Shown here: positions 33,897-43,119 of the stretch, piece by piece
How positions within the stretch are numbered: position 1 is the first letter of the stretch
How the letters are laid out: each line of letters opens with the position of its first letter
Assembly (NCBI GenBank): GCA_011525875.1
Contig: WYBN01000009.1
Span: 62,001 to 126,000, forward strand
DNA from: Melioribacteraceae bacterium
GTDB lineage: Bacteria > Bacteroidota > Ignavibacteria > Ignavibacteriales > Melioribacteraceae
DNA: 64,000 bases
Direction of reading: 5' to 3'
Notes under the pieces: generated by a model
Told to the model about the DNA's origin: nothing
The model's database searches: none
The model's input: only the letters and a program-made list of their open reading frames with translations
Program-made: the position numbers and the translations under genes

Positions 33897-36233
33897 TCAG
33901 ACCGAGGAGTAATTAGCCGGAAGCGTGATAGTTAAAGATGTACCTTCTCCGATTTCACTTTGAACGGAAATTTTTCCACCGTGCTCTTCAATTATTTTTT
34001 TTGCGATGGACAAGCCGAGCCCAACGCCCTCTTTTTTACCGTGCGAAACGAACGGTTCGAATATCTTCTCGAGCAGGCTCAGCGGAATACCAATTCCTTT
34101 ATCGCGGATAATTATATTGACTGAATTATCAACCCGCTTTGTCGAAAGAGTTATATCACCGCCCTCGGGCATGGCGTCACAAGAATTTTTTATAATATTC
34201 TGGAAAGCCTGATAAAATTGTTTTTCCGAAATCTTAACGCTGATGTCTTTATCATATTCTTTGATAATACGACAGTCCCTTGAACGAACGTATGAATCAA
34301 TTCTTGCCACACAGTCATCCAGCGCTTGATTTAAATTTCTTAAAATGCTTCTAAGCACAATTTGCCCTTCGGAGTAACTTGATGTAGCTTGTACGAGATC
34401 AACCACATGGTTCAACTGCTCGAGAAGCATATCAATCACTTTAGTAACTTCTTCCGGAGTTTCTTTTGTCTTCAAATGCTCGGCATATCTTTTACTGACA
34501 AGAATTGGTTTCTTAATATCCTGAAGTAAAAAATTCGCCATTTTGCCGAGTGAAGTAACCCTTTCCGAGGATAATAATTGTTCAACGAGCTCGGCATTTT
34601 GCAATGCAAGGGCGGCATGTGTTGAAAGGGCAGCTAAAAATTCTTCGTCAAGTTTTGTAAACTTTTCAGATTTACTGTTGAGCAGCTGCAGAACACCGAC
34701 AATGTCCTGTGTTTTATTTCTGATAGGAAAAGTCAACATGCTTTTGGTAACATAGCCGCTCGATTTATCAAACTTGGTATTGAAGCGGGTGTCTTCTTGA
34801 ACATTTTCAATATTTAGTATTTCGCCTCTTTGCGCCACATAACCTGAAATGCCTTCGCCGATTGCCACCTTAATTTCCTTAAACTCACTTCCGATAGCAA
34901 CCTTCGACCAAAGTTCGTTTCTTGATTTGTCAACTAAATAAAGCGTGCCTCGGTCTGCGTTTGTCAGCTCGCAGGCAACTTTAACAATACTTTGAAGCAC
35001 CTCATCAATCGTAATGTTCGAATTAACCAATTGGGCGGCATCATTAATTTTCGCAAGCTGCTCAGCAGTAAACGGGCTGCCCTCCGATACTGGCGATGTT
35101 TCTTCAGTTTCTGATTTTGTTTCTTCTGGTTTCATAATATCATCCGATTTAATTTTATCTAAAGTTACTCCGTCTTTCTTTATCTGTAAGTCAATATCAT
35201 CCATAAAATTCTCGTCAAAAATTCCAGGTCTTTTGTGATCGTCTTCATCATCAAAAGGCTTAATAATATTAGATTCCGGCGTTTTCTCTAATTCACCCAG
35301 ATTGATTTCATCGTTTCTTATTTGATCAGGAGAAATTTTTTCGTCGTAGGTGTTGAAATCAAATTTGCTGAAATCAAAATTCTCTTCATCGCCCGGAGTT
35401 TTTGGTTCTTGTTCCGCGCTGCCTTGCAAGTTGTCGAAACCTCCAATATAGAAAGGTTCAACTGAATCAAAACTGCTATCCGCTGGTTCCGGCTGTTCGC
35501 TGGGATTTTCTGCCGGCATTTCCCACGATTTATCATCAAATGAAAAATCGTCTGATAATTCCATGTCTTTTTCACCCGGTTCTTCAGCTGTGCTTTCAAA
35601 TATGAAAGAGCCCGGTTCGTCTATAGTTAGATTTTCATCTATGGCTTTATCACCCACACCGGTAGGGTCGCCGTTTTCAGGTTTTATTTCTTCACTGTAT
35701 AGAAGTTCGAATGAATCGGTGATTTCTTTGCCGAGATCCGGCTCGCCTTCATCGGAAGTTTCAAAATTGCTCTCTTCGCCCGATCCGCCTGGCAGCGGAG
35801 TATCAATTCCGTCGGATGTTGACGAATTAAGATTTGTTTTAGAAATGGAAGCATACATGTTATTCAAAACATCGTAGTTCTGCTCAATCAAAGAATCAAT
35901 CTCTTCGCGGGAAAGCGCAATTATGTAGGAATCTCTTAATGCGACTGCAGTAGTTTTTCTAATTGATTTCTCGATAAACTCATCGCATCCGAAAAAGTCG
36001 TTATCGGCACAAATAACGGATTCCGACTTGTTGTTTTGTTTCTTCTTAAAAAGATTTATTTCGCCGCTTACGACGAGATAGATGTTTTCATCCTCTTCAC
36101 CTTCTCTATACAATATTTCTCCTTCGCTGAGAGTAAGAAGGTTTCCTTTAATATTTGCTAGATCAAAATCTTCGAATAGGATGTTTTGAAGAAGCTTATT
36201 ATTTTTCAGTGCTATTAATACTTGATTTTCCAT
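33897..36233 (-). CDS. Cyclic-nucleotide-binding/GAF protein with degenerate histidine kinase module
   Basis: A 778-aa soluble protein. Residues about 15-120 form a cyclic-nucleotide-binding domain. About 135-370 is a long, highly acidic, low-complexity linker. About 385-540 is a GAF domain (ADRGTLYLVD, GEGISGYVAQRGEILNI). The kinase part keeps the N-box (QNIIKNSCDAM), DKGIGIP and GVGLGLS of HATPase. In the dimerisation helix the expected phosphoacceptor His is Gln: FLLQDIKKP, with Q571. It may therefore not autophosphorylate in the usual way and may act as an ATP-dependent switch or pseudokinase. It heads the miaA-glycosyltransferase operon. Confidence 0.82.
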   Translation of the reverse strand: MENQVLIALKNNKLLQNILFEDFDLANIKGNLLTLSEGEILYREGEEDENIYLVVSGEINLFKKKQNNKSESVICADNDFFGCDEFIEKSIRKTTAVALRDSYIIALSREEIDSLIEQNYDVLNNMYASISKTNLNSSTSDGIDTPLPGGSGEESNFETSDEGEPDLGKEITDSFELLYSEEIKPENGDPTGVGDKAIDENLTIDEPGSFIFESTAEEPGEKDMELSDDFSFDDKSWEMPAENPSEQPEPADSSFDSVEPFYIGGFDNLQGSAEQEPKTPGDEENFDFSKFDFNTYDEKISPDQIRNDEINLGELEKTPESNIIKPFDDEDDHKRPGIFDENFMDDIDLQIKKDGVTLDKIKSDDIMKPEETKSETEETSPVSEGSPFTAEQLAKINDAAQLVNSNITIDEVLQSIVKVACELTNADRGTLYLVDKSRNELWSKVAIGSEFKEIKVAIGEGISGYVAQRGEILNIENVQEDTRFNTKFDKSSGYVTKSMLTFPIRNKTQDIVGVLQLLNSKSEKFTKLDEEFLAALSTHAALALQNAELVEQLLSSERVTSLGKMANFLLQDIKKPILVSKRYAEHLKTKETPEEVTKVIDMLLEQLNHVVDLVQATSSYSEGQIVLRSILRNLNQALDDCVARIDSYVRSRDCRIIKEYDKDISVKISEKQFYQAFQNIIKNSCDAMPEGGDITLSTKRVDNSVNIIIRDKGIGIPLSLLEKIFEPFVSHGKKEGVGLGLSIAKKIIEEHGGKISVQSEIGEGTSLTITLPANYSSV

Positions 36234-36247
36234 TTTATTTTCATTTT

Positions 36248-36865
36248 ATGGCAATAAAAAACAAAGAAATAGAAAAAGCAGCAAAATATCTTTCAGAACG
36301 AGATAAAACACTTGAAAGAATAATAAAAAAGTTTGGCAAATGCAATTTACAACCCCGGAAGGATTACTTCAATGCCTTGACTGAAAGTATTATCCGTCAG
36401 CAGCTTTCAGTGAAAGCAGGTTCCGCCATTTATAAACGTTTTTCGGCGCATTTTAACGGCAAACCGTCTGCAGAGGCATTAATAAATACTCCCGGCGAGA
36501 TCTTGCGAACTTTCGGATTGTCGAATTCAAAAGTAAAATATGTGAAAGACCTCGCAGCTAAGGTTCACAATAAAGAACTATCCTTTAAAAATATTGAAGA
36601 AAAGAGCAGCGACGAAATCATAAATAACTTGACAAAAGTTAAAGGAATCGGGGTTTGGACGGCGCAGATGTTCTTGATATTTACTCTATGCAGGCTTAAT
36701 ATTCTGCCCGTAGGCGATCTCGGCATAAAAAAATCTATAATGATCAATTACCGATTGAAAAAATTACCAGACGAAAATGCGCTGCGAAAAGTTGCTTCAA
36801 AAAACGGTTGGCATCCTTATGAGTCGGTTGCAAGCTGGTATTTGTGGCGGGCACTCGATGAGTAA
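36248..36865 (+). CDS. DNA-3-methyladenine glycosylase, HhH-GPD (AlkA-like)
   Basis: Base-excision repair glycosylase of about 205 aa. The HhH-GPD superfamily signature is seen in FNALTESIIRQQLSVKAG near residue 40 and in LTKVKGIGVWTAQMFLIF near residue 130 with the catalytic Asp in LPVGDLGIKKS near residue 155. The frame is open upstream to 36155 but that would overlap the divergent kinase gene; the ATG at 36248 leaves a 14-bp divergent gap and starts with MAIKNKE. No N-terminal AlkA domain is present, so it is a short form. Confidence 0.88.
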   Translation: MAIKNKEIEKAAKYLSERDKTLERIIKKFGKCNLQPRKDYFNALTESIIRQQLSVKAGSAIYKRFSAHFNGKPSAEALINTPGEILRTFGLSNSKVKYVKDLAAKVHNKELSFKNIEEKSSDEIINNLTKVKGIGVWTAQMFLIFTLCRLNILPVGDLGIKKSIMINYRLKKLPDENALRKVASKNGWHPYESVASWYLWRALDE

Positions 36866-36878
36866 TTGAATCTACTTA

Positions 36879-37463
36879 ATGAAAAATTCATCATATGATA
36901 TGAACGAAAACGAATTAATTGAATCGGCGCGTAAAGGCGATAGAAAAGCTCTGTCGGATATAGTAAAAAAGTACGAACAAACTATTTACAATTTCGCCTT
37001 TAAGATTTGCAGGGATAAAGATAAAGCTGAGCATACAATGCAGGAAACATTTTTAAGCATGATTAAATCTCTCGACCAGTTCAGCGGAAAGTCAAAACTT
37101 TCTACATGGTTATATACAATAGTTTCAAATCATTGCTTAATGATGGCTCGTTCGGCAAAAGGAAAATATTATACCTCGTTTGATGACGATGAAGCGGTAA
37201 TTAACGAGAAAGAAATTTCCGACTGGAAGATTACCCCGGAACATTTACTGGAGAATAATGAGTTGAAAGAACTTCTTGACAAAGCAATTCAGAAACTGCC
37301 GCCGGATTACAGAATTGTTTTTATGCTGCGTGATGTAGAGGGACTTTCGACCGAAGAAACCGGAAAGATTACAGAACTTAGCGTTCCTGCCGTTAAATCA
37401 AGGCTTCACCGGGCAAGAGCTTTTTTAAGAAATGAATTAAATAAATCTTTAAGCTATGTATAA
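36879..37463 (+). CDS. ECF-type RNA polymerase sigma factor
   Basis: A 194-aa sigma-70-family factor. Region 2 (about 10-80) includes DKAEHTMQETFLSMIKSLDQF and LSTWLYTIVSNHC, and region 4 (about 130-185) has LPPDYRIVFMLRDVEGLSTEETG followed by the helix-turn-helix VPAVKSRLHRARAFLR. It directs transcription of a small regulon. The next gene, overlapping by 8 bp, is a likely cognate anti-sigma factor. The signal and target promoters are unknown. Confidence 0.92.
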   Translation: MKNSSYDMNENELIESARKGDRKALSDIVKKYEQTIYNFAFKICRDKDKAEHTMQETFLSMIKSLDQFSGKSKLSTWLYTIVSNHCLMMARSAKGKYYTSFDDDEAVINEKEISDWKITPEHLLENNELKELLDKAIQKLPPDYRIVFMLRDVEGLSTEETGKITELSVPAVKSRLHRARAFLRNELNKSLSYV

Positions 37464-37695
37464 ACATAAAACAACCTGTAAGGAAGTGATGAATCATATC
37501 TGCGATCATCTTGGCGAAGCTTTAGACTCGCCGAAATGCATTGCGATCAAAAATCATCTGAATGAATGCGGCAGCTGCCAGAAGTATTTCAGCTCTGTTG
37601 AAAATACAGTTAAGTTTTATAAATTGTATGATGTAAAGCTCCCCAGCGAGGCGCATAACAGGCTGATGGACTTTCTCGGTCTTAAGGAAGAATGA
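37456..37695 (+). CDS. Small zinc-finger anti-sigma-like protein
   Basis: A 79-aa soluble protein with the HxxxCxxC zinc motif of anti-sigma factors (HLNECGSC, near residues 33-40) preceded by CKEVMNHICDHLGEAL, which fits the ZAS fold. It overlaps the ECF sigma gene by 8 bp, the usual arrangement for a cognate pair. It has no transmembrane segment, so it should sense a cytoplasmic cue such as oxidant or metal. Its stop abuts the convergent carB gene with no spacer. Confidence 0.8.
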   Translation: MYKHKTTCKEVMNHICDHLGEALDSPKCIAIKNHLNECGSCQKYFSSVENTVKFYKLYDVKLPSEAHNRLMDFLGLKEE

Positions 37696-40600
37696 TCAAC
37701 TATATTCATACCAGCTTTTAACTTCCATCCTGTCCAGGTCGATATTTTCGAGGGCTTTTACAAATCTTTTAGCAATTTGGATATTTGTAATTAATGGAAT
37801 GTTCAGGTCAATGGATTTTCTTCGAATCAGATAATCGCTGTCAAGTTCAACTTTTTCAACAGTCTTCGGTATGTTGATCACAAGATCAATTTTCCCAGAA
37901 TTCAAATAAGAGAGTATCGACGGCTCCTCTTTATCATAAGGTCTGAAAAGAGGTTCGATATATATATTGTTGCGTTTATAGAAATCTGCAGTACCCTGTG
38001 TTCCGTAAAGTTTAATGCCTCGTTTGGCAAATAGTTTTAATTCATCAATAAATTGTGCTTTCTCCTTTAAAGTGCCGGTAGAGAGCAAAATTCCTTTTTG
38101 CGGAATTTTGAATCCCGTTGATAAGAGGCTTTTGAGGAAAGCTTCGTTAAAATCATCGCCGAGACAGGCTACTTCGCCTGTTGAAGACATCTCCACCCCC
38201 AGAACCGGATCAGAGCCTTTAAGCCTTGTGAAAGAAAACTGAGATGCTTTAACGCCTACATAATCAAGGTCAAATGACGAACCGCTTATTTTAGCCGGTC
38301 TTTCGTCTATCATAAGCATTGTGGCTATTTCTATAAAATTTATTTTCAGTACTTTTGATACAAACGGAAAACTTCGCGAAGCTCTCAGGTTGCATTCTAT
38401 TACTTTAACGTCGTTATCTTTTGCTATGAACTGAATATTGAACGGTCCGGTTATTTCAAGGGCGCCGGCTATCTTCCTTGTAATTAATTTTACGCGTCTC
38501 ATAGTTTCAAGATAAGTACGCTGCGGCGGAAGTACGATTGTAGCATCGCCGGAATGCACCCCGGCGTTTTCAACGTGTTCCGAAATGGCGTAACAGAAAA
38601 GTTCGCCTTTATCCGCGACTGCATCTACTTCAATTTCACGCGCTTCGGTAATAAATTTACTTATTACTACCGGGTGTTCTTTTGAAATATCGGAAGCTTT
38701 TTTCAAATATTCTTCCAGCTCGTCCTCTGTTAAAACAATGCTCATAGCAGCGCCGCTCAAGACGTAAGAGGGGCGGATCAAAACCGGATAAGTTACTTTT
38801 CGGCAGAATTCCTTGGCAGCTTCAAAATCGGTTAATTCTTTCCATTCAGGCTGATCAATTTCAAGTTCGTCTAATATTGCTGAAAATTTGTGTCTGTTCT
38901 CCGCATTATCTATCATTGCTGGCGAAGTGCCTAATACATTAACCCCGAGCGCAAAAAGTTTTGTGGAAAGATTATTCGGTATTTGACCACCGACAGAAAC
39001 AATTACACCTGCCGGCGATTCTCGCTCGTATATATCAAGCACTCTTTCAAGCGAAATTTCTTCAAAATATAATTTACTGCATGTATCGTGGTCGGTGCTT
39101 ACGGTTTCCGGATTATAATTTATCATTATTGATTTGAATGAGTGTTTTTCCAAAGTAACGGCTGCATTAACGCAGCACCAGTCAAATTCAACCGATGAAC
39201 CAATGCGGTAAGCCCCGCCGCCCAAAACTATTATTTGATTTTCCTCTCCCGGCGCAATATCATCTTCGGTTCCGCCATAAGTCATATACAGGTAATTTGT
39301 TTGCGCAGGATATTCCGCCGCAAGTGTATCTATCTGTTTTATCGACGGAATAATGTTCATCTCTTTTCTTCTATTTCTAACGGCTATTTCATCGGAATGG
39401 ATCAAAGAAGCAATTTGTCTGTCGGAGAATCCATATTGTTTTGCCAGTCTTAATTCATATTGTCCTATAGTGGATAGATTTATATTTTCAAGTTCTCTGT
39501 GCAGCTCGACAATATTTTTCATTTTATAGATAAACCATTTATCAATCTTCGATAACTGATTTATTCTTTCAACAGAGTAGCCTTCGAGCAAAGCCTGTGC
39601 AATGTAAAAAATTCTTTTATCGGTAGGCTTGGAAATTTCTTCGTCAAGCTTAACTGCGATTAGTTCATTACCAACGAATCCCTGCATACCGACATCGAGC
39701 ATACGGATAGCTTTTTGAAGAACTTCTTCAAAACTTCTGCCGATTGCCATTACCTCGCCGACAGATTTCATTTCCGAACCGAGTTCTGTGCTTACCTTTC
39801 TGAACTTCTGTAAATCCCAGCGCGGAAATTTTAGAACTATATAATCTAACGCTGGCTCAAAACAAGAAGATGTTTCTTTAGTTATTATGTTTTCAATTTC
39901 ATTGAGATTATATCCTATTGCAAGTTTTGTCGCAACAAATGCAAGCGGATACCCTGTAGCCTTTGAAGCTAAAGCAGAACTCCGGCTAAGGCGTGCATTG
40001 ACTTCAATAATTCTGTAATCATCCGAATGCGGAGAAAGAGCGTATTGTATATTGCACTCCCCGATAATTCCAAGATGACGTATCAATTTAATTCCAATCG
40101 AACGCAGTTTGAAATTTTCTTTTGCCGAAAGCGTCTGAACCGGGGCAACTACTACACTGTCTCCCGTATGAATACCCATAGGATCAACGTTTTCCATTGA
40201 ACAGACGGTTATACAGTTATCGTATTTATCTCTCACAATCTCATATTCAACTTCCTTCCAGCCGTAGAGAGATTCTTCAATCAAAATCTGATTTGTAAAA
40301 GAAAAAGCGCGCTTGGTTTTTTCAATTAATTCTTCTTCGTTTTGAACAATGCCAGAGCCTAAACCGCCGAGTGCATAAGCAATTCTAACCATTACCGGAT
40401 AGCCGATTTTATTAGCGGCTTTAACTGCTTCCTCCACGCTTCCGACAGTTCTGCTTAAAGCTATTTTTAATCCTGCCTCGACGACCCTGTTGCCGAATAA
40501 GAGTCTATCCTCGGTATCTTTAATTGTTTCAACAGGGGTGCCCAAAACCTTTACATTATATTTATCGAGAATGCCGCTGTCAAAAAGTTCTACTCCGGCG

Positions 40601-40890
40601 TTCAATGCAGTCTGTCCTCCGACACCTAAAATAATTCCGTCGGGCTGCTCTTTAATAATTACTTTCTCGATAAACTCTTTTTTTATGGGCAGAAAATATA
40701 CCTGGTCGGCAAGTTGTTCGGATGTTTGAATGGTGGCGATGTTCGGATTAATTAGAACGGTTTTGATCCCGTCTTCTTTAAGGGCTTTTATAGCCTGACT
40801 GCCTGAATAATCAAATTCGCCTGCCTGCCCGATCTGTAAAGCGCCGGAGCCAAGTATCAAAACTTTTTTCGGTTTACCTTTCTTAATCAT
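37696..40890 (-). CDS. carB: Carbamoyl-phosphate synthase large subunit
   Basis: Makes carbamoyl phosphate from bicarbonate, ammonia and two ATP, for pyrimidine and arginine synthesis. The 1064-aa protein is full length: two tandem carboxyphosphate/carbamate halves (start motif KVLILGSGALQIGQAGEFDYSG; second half begins near residue 555 with IIVLGGGAYRIGSS), each with an ATP-grasp domain, plus a C-terminal MGS-like allosteric domain (about 930-1064). Its start overlaps the carA stop by 4 bp (ATGA), so the two subunits are translationally coupled. Confidence 0.97.
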   Translation of the reverse strand: MIKKGKPKKVLILGSGALQIGQAGEFDYSGSQAIKALKEDGIKTVLINPNIATIQTSEQLADQVYFLPIKKEFIEKVIIKEQPDGIILGVGGQTALNAGVELFDSGILDKYNVKVLGTPVETIKDTEDRLLFGNRVVEAGLKIALSRTVGSVEEAVKAANKIGYPVMVRIAYALGGLGSGIVQNEEELIEKTKRAFSFTNQILIEESLYGWKEVEYEIVRDKYDNCITVCSMENVDPMGIHTGDSVVVAPVQTLSAKENFKLRSIGIKLIRHLGIIGECNIQYALSPHSDDYRIIEVNARLSRSSALASKATGYPLAFVATKLAIGYNLNEIENIITKETSSCFEPALDYIVLKFPRWDLQKFRKVSTELGSEMKSVGEVMAIGRSFEEVLQKAIRMLDVGMQGFVGNELIAVKLDEEISKPTDKRIFYIAQALLEGYSVERINQLSKIDKWFIYKMKNIVELHRELENINLSTIGQYELRLAKQYGFSDRQIASLIHSDEIAVRNRRKEMNIIPSIKQIDTLAAEYPAQTNYLYMTYGGTEDDIAPGEENQIIVLGGGAYRIGSSVEFDWCCVNAAVTLEKHSFKSIMINYNPETVSTDHDTCSKLYFEEISLERVLDIYERESPAGVIVSVGGQIPNNLSTKLFALGVNVLGTSPAMIDNAENRHKFSAILDELEIDQPEWKELTDFEAAKEFCRKVTYPVLIRPSYVLSGAAMSIVLTEDELEEYLKKASDISKEHPVVISKFITEAREIEVDAVADKGELFCYAISEHVENAGVHSGDATIVLPPQRTYLETMRRVKLITRKIAGALEITGPFNIQFIAKDNDVKVIECNLRASRSFPFVSKVLKINFIEIATMLMIDERPAKISGSSFDLDYVGVKASQFSFTRLKGSDPVLGVEMSSTGEVACLGDDFNEAFLKSLLSTGFKIPQKGILLSTGTLKEKAQFIDELKLFAKRGIKLYGTQGTADFYKRNNIYIEPLFRPYDKEEPSILSYLNSGKIDLVINIPKTVEKVELDSDYLIRRKSIDLNIPLITNIQIAKRFVKALENIDLDRMEVKSWYEYS

Positions 40891-41966
40891 AATAATGCCC
40901 GTACAAACATATCGAAAATAAATTCTGTATCATCCGGACCCGGTGAAGCTTCCGGATGGAACTGAGCGCCGAAGAAGGGTTTCGAGATATGAATTATTCC
41001 TTCGTTCGTTCCATCGTTATCATTCGTGAACCATTCCCGCCAGTCTTCGTACAATGTATTCGAATTAATTGCATACCCGTGATTTTGCGATGTGATAAAA
41101 CATCGCCTGGTACCCATCTCATTCACGGGTTGATTGTGACTGCGGTGTCCATATTTCAGTTTATATGTATCGGCTCCTGATGCAAGAGCGAGTATCTGGC
41201 TTCCAAGACAAATGCCTAGTATCGGAATATTTTTCATCATTGCCTTGCGAGTTACCTCTATAGTTGTAACGCATTTTTGGGGATCACCCGGACCATTGGA
41301 AATTAATATTCCGTTAGACTCAATATTTGCAAAATCAAAATCATGAGGAACTCGAAGAACGCTTATGCCTCTTCCAAGCATAGCTCGAATAATGTTGTTT
41401 TTTACGCCGCAGTCTACCACAATAATTTTTTTCTCGCCCCTTTCGTATAAAGTAGGTTTAGGGCATGAAACTTCAGCCGCAAGATTTCTTTGATTGGGGT
41501 CCTCGAAAGGCTTGAGGTTTTCGGGGTTATCCCCAACAATGATTTTTCCGAGCATAGTGCCCGCCTCTCGCAGCTTTCTAGTAAGCGCTCTCGTATCAAT
41601 GCCGTAAACAGCGGGGATTTTTTCTTCTTTCAGCCAATCATGCAAAGCCCGTTCGGCATCCCAATGCGAATGTTCGAATGAATAATCGGATACAATCAAA
41701 GCATTAATTTGGATTTTATCCGATTCATATTTTTCATCAATACCCGCTGATATTCTTTTTGAAGGCACGCCGTAATTACCTATTAGCGGGTAAGTGCAGA
41801 CCAGTATTTGCCCGCAATAAGAAGGGTCTGTCATTGTTTCGGGATAACCAACCATACCAGTATTAAATACAACTTCGCCTTCGGCGTTTGTATCATAACC
41901 GAATGAATAGCCGTGGAACACGGATTTATCTTCGAGGATTAGTTTTGCAGTCTGGGGTCTTATCAT
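40887..41966 (-). CDS. carA: Carbamoyl-phosphate synthase small subunit
   Basis: Glutamine amidotransferase subunit of 359 aa that supplies ammonia to CarB. The N-terminal CPSase_sm_chain domain (1-140) starts AKLILEDKSVFHGYSFG. The class I glutaminase domain has ISNGPGDP near residue 232, the nucleophile Cys in ILGICLGSQ near residue 250, and the catalytic His/Glu in GAQFHPEASPGP near residue 338. It precedes carB in one operon. No leader peptide, PyrR site or ArgR box was recognised upstream. Confidence 0.97.
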   Translation of the reverse strand: MIRPQTAKLILEDKSVFHGYSFGYDTNAEGEVVFNTGMVGYPETMTDPSYCGQILVCTYPLIGNYGVPSKRISAGIDEKYESDKIQINALIVSDYSFEHSHWDAERALHDWLKEEKIPAVYGIDTRALTRKLREAGTMLGKIIVGDNPENLKPFEDPNQRNLAAEVSCPKPTLYERGEKKIIVVDCGVKNNIIRAMLGRGISVLRVPHDFDFANIESNGILISNGPGDPQKCVTTIEVTRKAMMKNIPILGICLGSQILALASGADTYKLKYGHRSHNQPVNEMGTRRCFITSQNHGYAINSNTLYEDWREWFTNDNDGTNEGIIHISKPFFGAQFHPEASPGPDDTEFIFDMFVRALL

Positions 41967-42189
41967 TTATTGGGAAACTTTTTTTGAAATATCGGGTGGC
42001 AATATAAGAATTAAAATTATATTCGAGAGTAATTAAGTGAGTATTCTTTAGCTGATTTATCCGCCGATGCAAAATATTTTTGTTTTTATACCGATTTGTG
42101 GATAAAAATTTACATGCAGCTTTTTTAATTTATAGCGGTTTGTCTTAAATTTGATATTGAACTTACTTCTCATAATCCGGAGAGCATTT

Positions 42190-43119
42190 GTGAAATCAAA
42201 ACAAATCATTGCAAATCTTTCGAGACTTTTTCTCTACTTTTTCACAGCCGCGTATATTATAGGAGGCATGCTTCTGCATGTGGAAGTGTCATATCTTGTC
42301 GTTGGTAAATATCCGGAGGTTACCGGTGAATTCGTCCCCCGAGAATATTCTGTTGAATTCTCAATTTTTGTGCTTATGCTTATAGCAGTATATTTTTTTG
42401 CCGCAGTTAGAAAAGGCAGGAGGCTGAAAGCCACTTTAATTTATTGGACTATTTATGCTGTGGTTCTAGTAATTTTTTATTTATACATAAGCCTTCACCA
42501 GGTTGAAATCATTCATCTAATTCAGTATTCGGGCGCAGCTATTCTGCTGGGATACAGCCTTGATCCGGGCAGAAAAAAATTTCTATTTGGGAAAATACTT
42601 TTTCTCGGGACTATTCTTGGAATAATAGACGAACTGCTTCAGTATTACGCGGTCTCCCCTGGTCACATATATCTTGATTTTAACGATTTTTTCGTAAATT
42701 CTCTTGGAGTCATAGGCGGTTTACTTTTTTATTATGGGTTCAAAGAACTCCCTGAGGCTGCAAGCAGCCGGCTTAAGCCGTTTTATCAAACAAAGAGATT
42801 CTCTTTCTGCGTCGTCTTTTTTACTCTTATTACTGTTTTTATGCTGCAGGGCTATTTGCAGATAAGTCCTCCGTACAAAATCAAACCTGGCTCTGTCGAA
42901 GCGGTTGACGGGCAGCTTGTTGTTTTCATGGAAAGAGTTCCCGGACTGCTCGGAAGCTGGCAGAAACATTTTGTTGAAGGTTTGTATTATGCTTTAACGC
43001 CTTTAGAGGGAATGCTTCTTATTTTTATCACGGTTTTTATTTTTTCAACATTTGATCCCAGAGTATCAAATAAACTATGTCAGAAAATCATTTCTTTAAA
43101 GAAGATTGATGAAAAATAA
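42190..43119 (+). CDS. VanZ-like membrane protein
   Basis: About 309 aa with seven or eight hydrophobic segments. The VanZ-family core is visible as GIIDELLQYY, then DFNDFFVNSLGVIGGLLFYY, matching the conserved ExxQ...D..N..G pattern near residues 155-185. VanZ homologues have no well-defined biochemical role apart from the low-level teicoplanin resistance of the founding member. I choose the GTG at 42190, which has GGAGAG 5 bases upstream, over a TTG at 42151. It overlaps the next gene by 11 bp, so the two are coupled. Confidence 0.78.
   Translation: MKSKQIIANLSRLFLYFFTAAYIIGGMLLHVEVSYLVVGKYPEVTGEFVPREYSVEFSIFVLMLIAVYFFAAVRKGRRLKATLIYWTIYAVVLVIFYLYISLHQVEIIHLIQYSGAAILLGYSLDPGRKKFLFGKILFLGTILGIIDELLQYYAVSPGHIYLDFNDFFVNSLGVIGGLLFYYGFKELPEAASSRLKPFYQTKRFSFCVVFFTLITVFMLQGYLQISPPYKIKPGSVEAVDGQLVVFMERVPGLLGSWQKHFVEGLYYALTPLEGMLLIFITVFIFSTFDPRVSNKLCQKIISLKKIDEK

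Noticed and set aside
36155..36247. 31-codon N-terminal extension of the AlkA-like glycosylase
   Set aside because: It would overlap the divergent kinase gene start, and the sequence shows no family similarity; the ATG at 36248 is better.
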